The notes below the pieces were generated by a model. That model saw only the letters and a program-made list of their open reading frames with translations, made no database searches and had not been told where the DNA came from. A DNA stretch of 17,305 nucleotides from Betaproteobacteria bacterium (GTDB lineage Bacteria; Pseudomonadota; Gammaproteobacteria; Burkholderiales; Burkholderiaceae_C): positions 1 to 17,305 of the forward strand of contig RFSP01000011.1 of NCBI GenBank assembly GCA_009923895.1, in the 5' to 3' direction. The translations under genes and the position numbers were made by a program. Each line of letters opens with the position of its first letter. Within the stretch, counting starts at the first letter, position 1. Shown one piece after another: positions 16,710 through 17,305 of this stretch.

Positions 16710-17305
16710 TCGGGCAGGAAGCAGCTTGGCCGGGTCCACCGGTTTGCCCATGCGGCGAATCTCAAAGTGCAATTGCACCCGCTCCGCGTCGCTTGAGCCC
16801 ATTTCGGCGATTTTTTGCCCTTTTCTTACGGCTTGATCCTCTTTGACCAGCAATGACTGGTTGTGCGCATAGGCCGTTAAGAACGTGGCGTTGTGTTTGA
16901 CGATGACCAAGTTGCCATAGCCTCGCAAACCCGCACCGGCATAGACCACCCGTCCGTCGGCGGCGGCCAGCACGGGATCTCCGGCTTTCCCCCCAATGGC
17001 CAGCCCTTTGATGTTGCGACCTTCGTCAAAGTTGGCCAACACTTGCCCGGACGCCGGCCACATCCAAGAAATGTCCTCTTCAGATGAAGACGTCGAGGCC
17101 GCCGGTGTAACCGAAGGCGGGGAAGGCTGGGAAGGCGCGACCGAGGGGACCGCGGCGACAGGTTTGGTTTCGGCGGGACGGGCCTCCGGCTTCACGGGGG
17201 ATGCCACGGCGGCCGTTACAGAAGGAGCAGGCACCACCGCAGACGCCACGGCGGTGGGCGGAATGACACGCAATACTTGGCCAACCTCAATCAGGTTGCT
17301 GTTTT
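16707..17305 (-). CDS. nlpD: NlpD-like LysM/M23 (LytM) divisome-associated protein, 5' end outside window
   Basis: The visible 199 codons begin within a LysM-like peptide (NSNLIEVGQVLRVIPP), then a linker of about 70 residues rich in Ala, Val and Pro, then a LytM domain from WMWPASGQVLANFDEG to the end PAKLLPAR. Active M23 enzymes bind zinc with HxxxD and HxH. Here the first site reads RNIKGLAIG (no His or Asp) and the second reads VQLHFE (first His replaced by Gln). The domain is therefore probably catalytically dead, like E. coli NlpD, which activates the amidase AmiC at the septum. The frame stays open to the window edge, so a TTG at 17273 is not the real start. The stop codon TAA (16709-16707) lies in the last repeat unit. 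Confidence 0.88.
   Translation of the reverse strand, partial: NSNLIEVGQVLRVIPPTAVASAVVPAPSVTAAVASPVKPEARPAETKPVAAVPSVAPSQPSPPSVTPAASTSSSEEDISWMWPASGQVLANFDEGRNIKGLAIGGKAGDPVLAAADGRVVYAGAGLRGYGNLVIVKHNATFLTAYAHNQSLLVKEDQAVRKGQKIAEMGSSDAERVQLHFEIRRMGKPVDPAKLLPAR

Noticed and set aside
16349..16765. Open frame running through the tandem repeat on the minus strand
   Set aside because: It is out of frame with both nlpD and the binding-protein gene and partly overlaps each, and its start lies within nlpD. It stays open only because the repeat lacks stops in that frame.

Overview
The window looks like core chromosome of a betaproteobacterium, most likely Burkholderiales and probably Comamonadaceae. 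This rests on protein resemblance recalled from memory (a zinc-free type B L31 next to rho, the rlmE-ftsH-folP-glmM block, carA-carB-greA, nlpD near rlmD) and on a moderately GC-rich base composition. There was no database search. I see no rRNA, tRNA, insertion sequence, phage gene, CRISPR array or toxin/defence cassette. Coding density is high and no gene-free stretch exceeds about 170 bases.

Layout. Positions 1-57 are the 3' end of rho (+), followed by rpmE2 (+), which ends in a strong intrinsic terminator. A membrane glycosyltransferase of the ArnT/PMT (GT39) type follows (+). A minus-strand block then reads, in transcription order, rlmE, ftsH, folP, glmM (7212 down to 2253). It has a heat-shock-type (sigma-32) promoter candidate in front of ftsH, a terminator-like hairpin between ftsH and folP, and a 4-base folP/glmM overlap. 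Divergent from rlmE across only 20 bases is yhbY (+), whose 3' end overlaps that of greA. Next is the minus-strand operon carA-carB-greA, then a minus-strand GlcG/HbpS-family (DUF336) gene. Divergent from the latter is a Bax-inhibitor-1/YccA-like membrane protein gene (+) with a strong terminator. The window ends with minus-strand nlpD (5'-truncated by the window edge), a LivK-type periplasmic binding protein gene, and rlmD.

How the genes relate. Several make or maintain the ribosome and transcription machinery: L31, RlmE (23S rRNA Um2552), YhbY (50S assembly), RlmD (23S rRNA m5U1939), GreA and Rho. FtsH and the YccA-like protein may work together in membrane-protein quality control. GlmM and NlpD serve peptidoglycan synthesis and division, FolP makes the folate precursor, and CarAB makes carbamoyl phosphate for pyrimidines and arginine.

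I did not find a new multigene system; this is housekeeping sequence. The points worth a second look are regulatory. They are: a symmetric -10 element between rlmE and yhbY that would give nearly leaderless mRNAs in both directions; an 11-base tandem repeat after nlpD that makes a canonical G-quadruplex motif on the coding strand; the sigma-32 promoter candidate of ftsH; two genes that begin directly behind intrinsic terminators; and a terminator whose loop holds the stop codon of the opposing gene.
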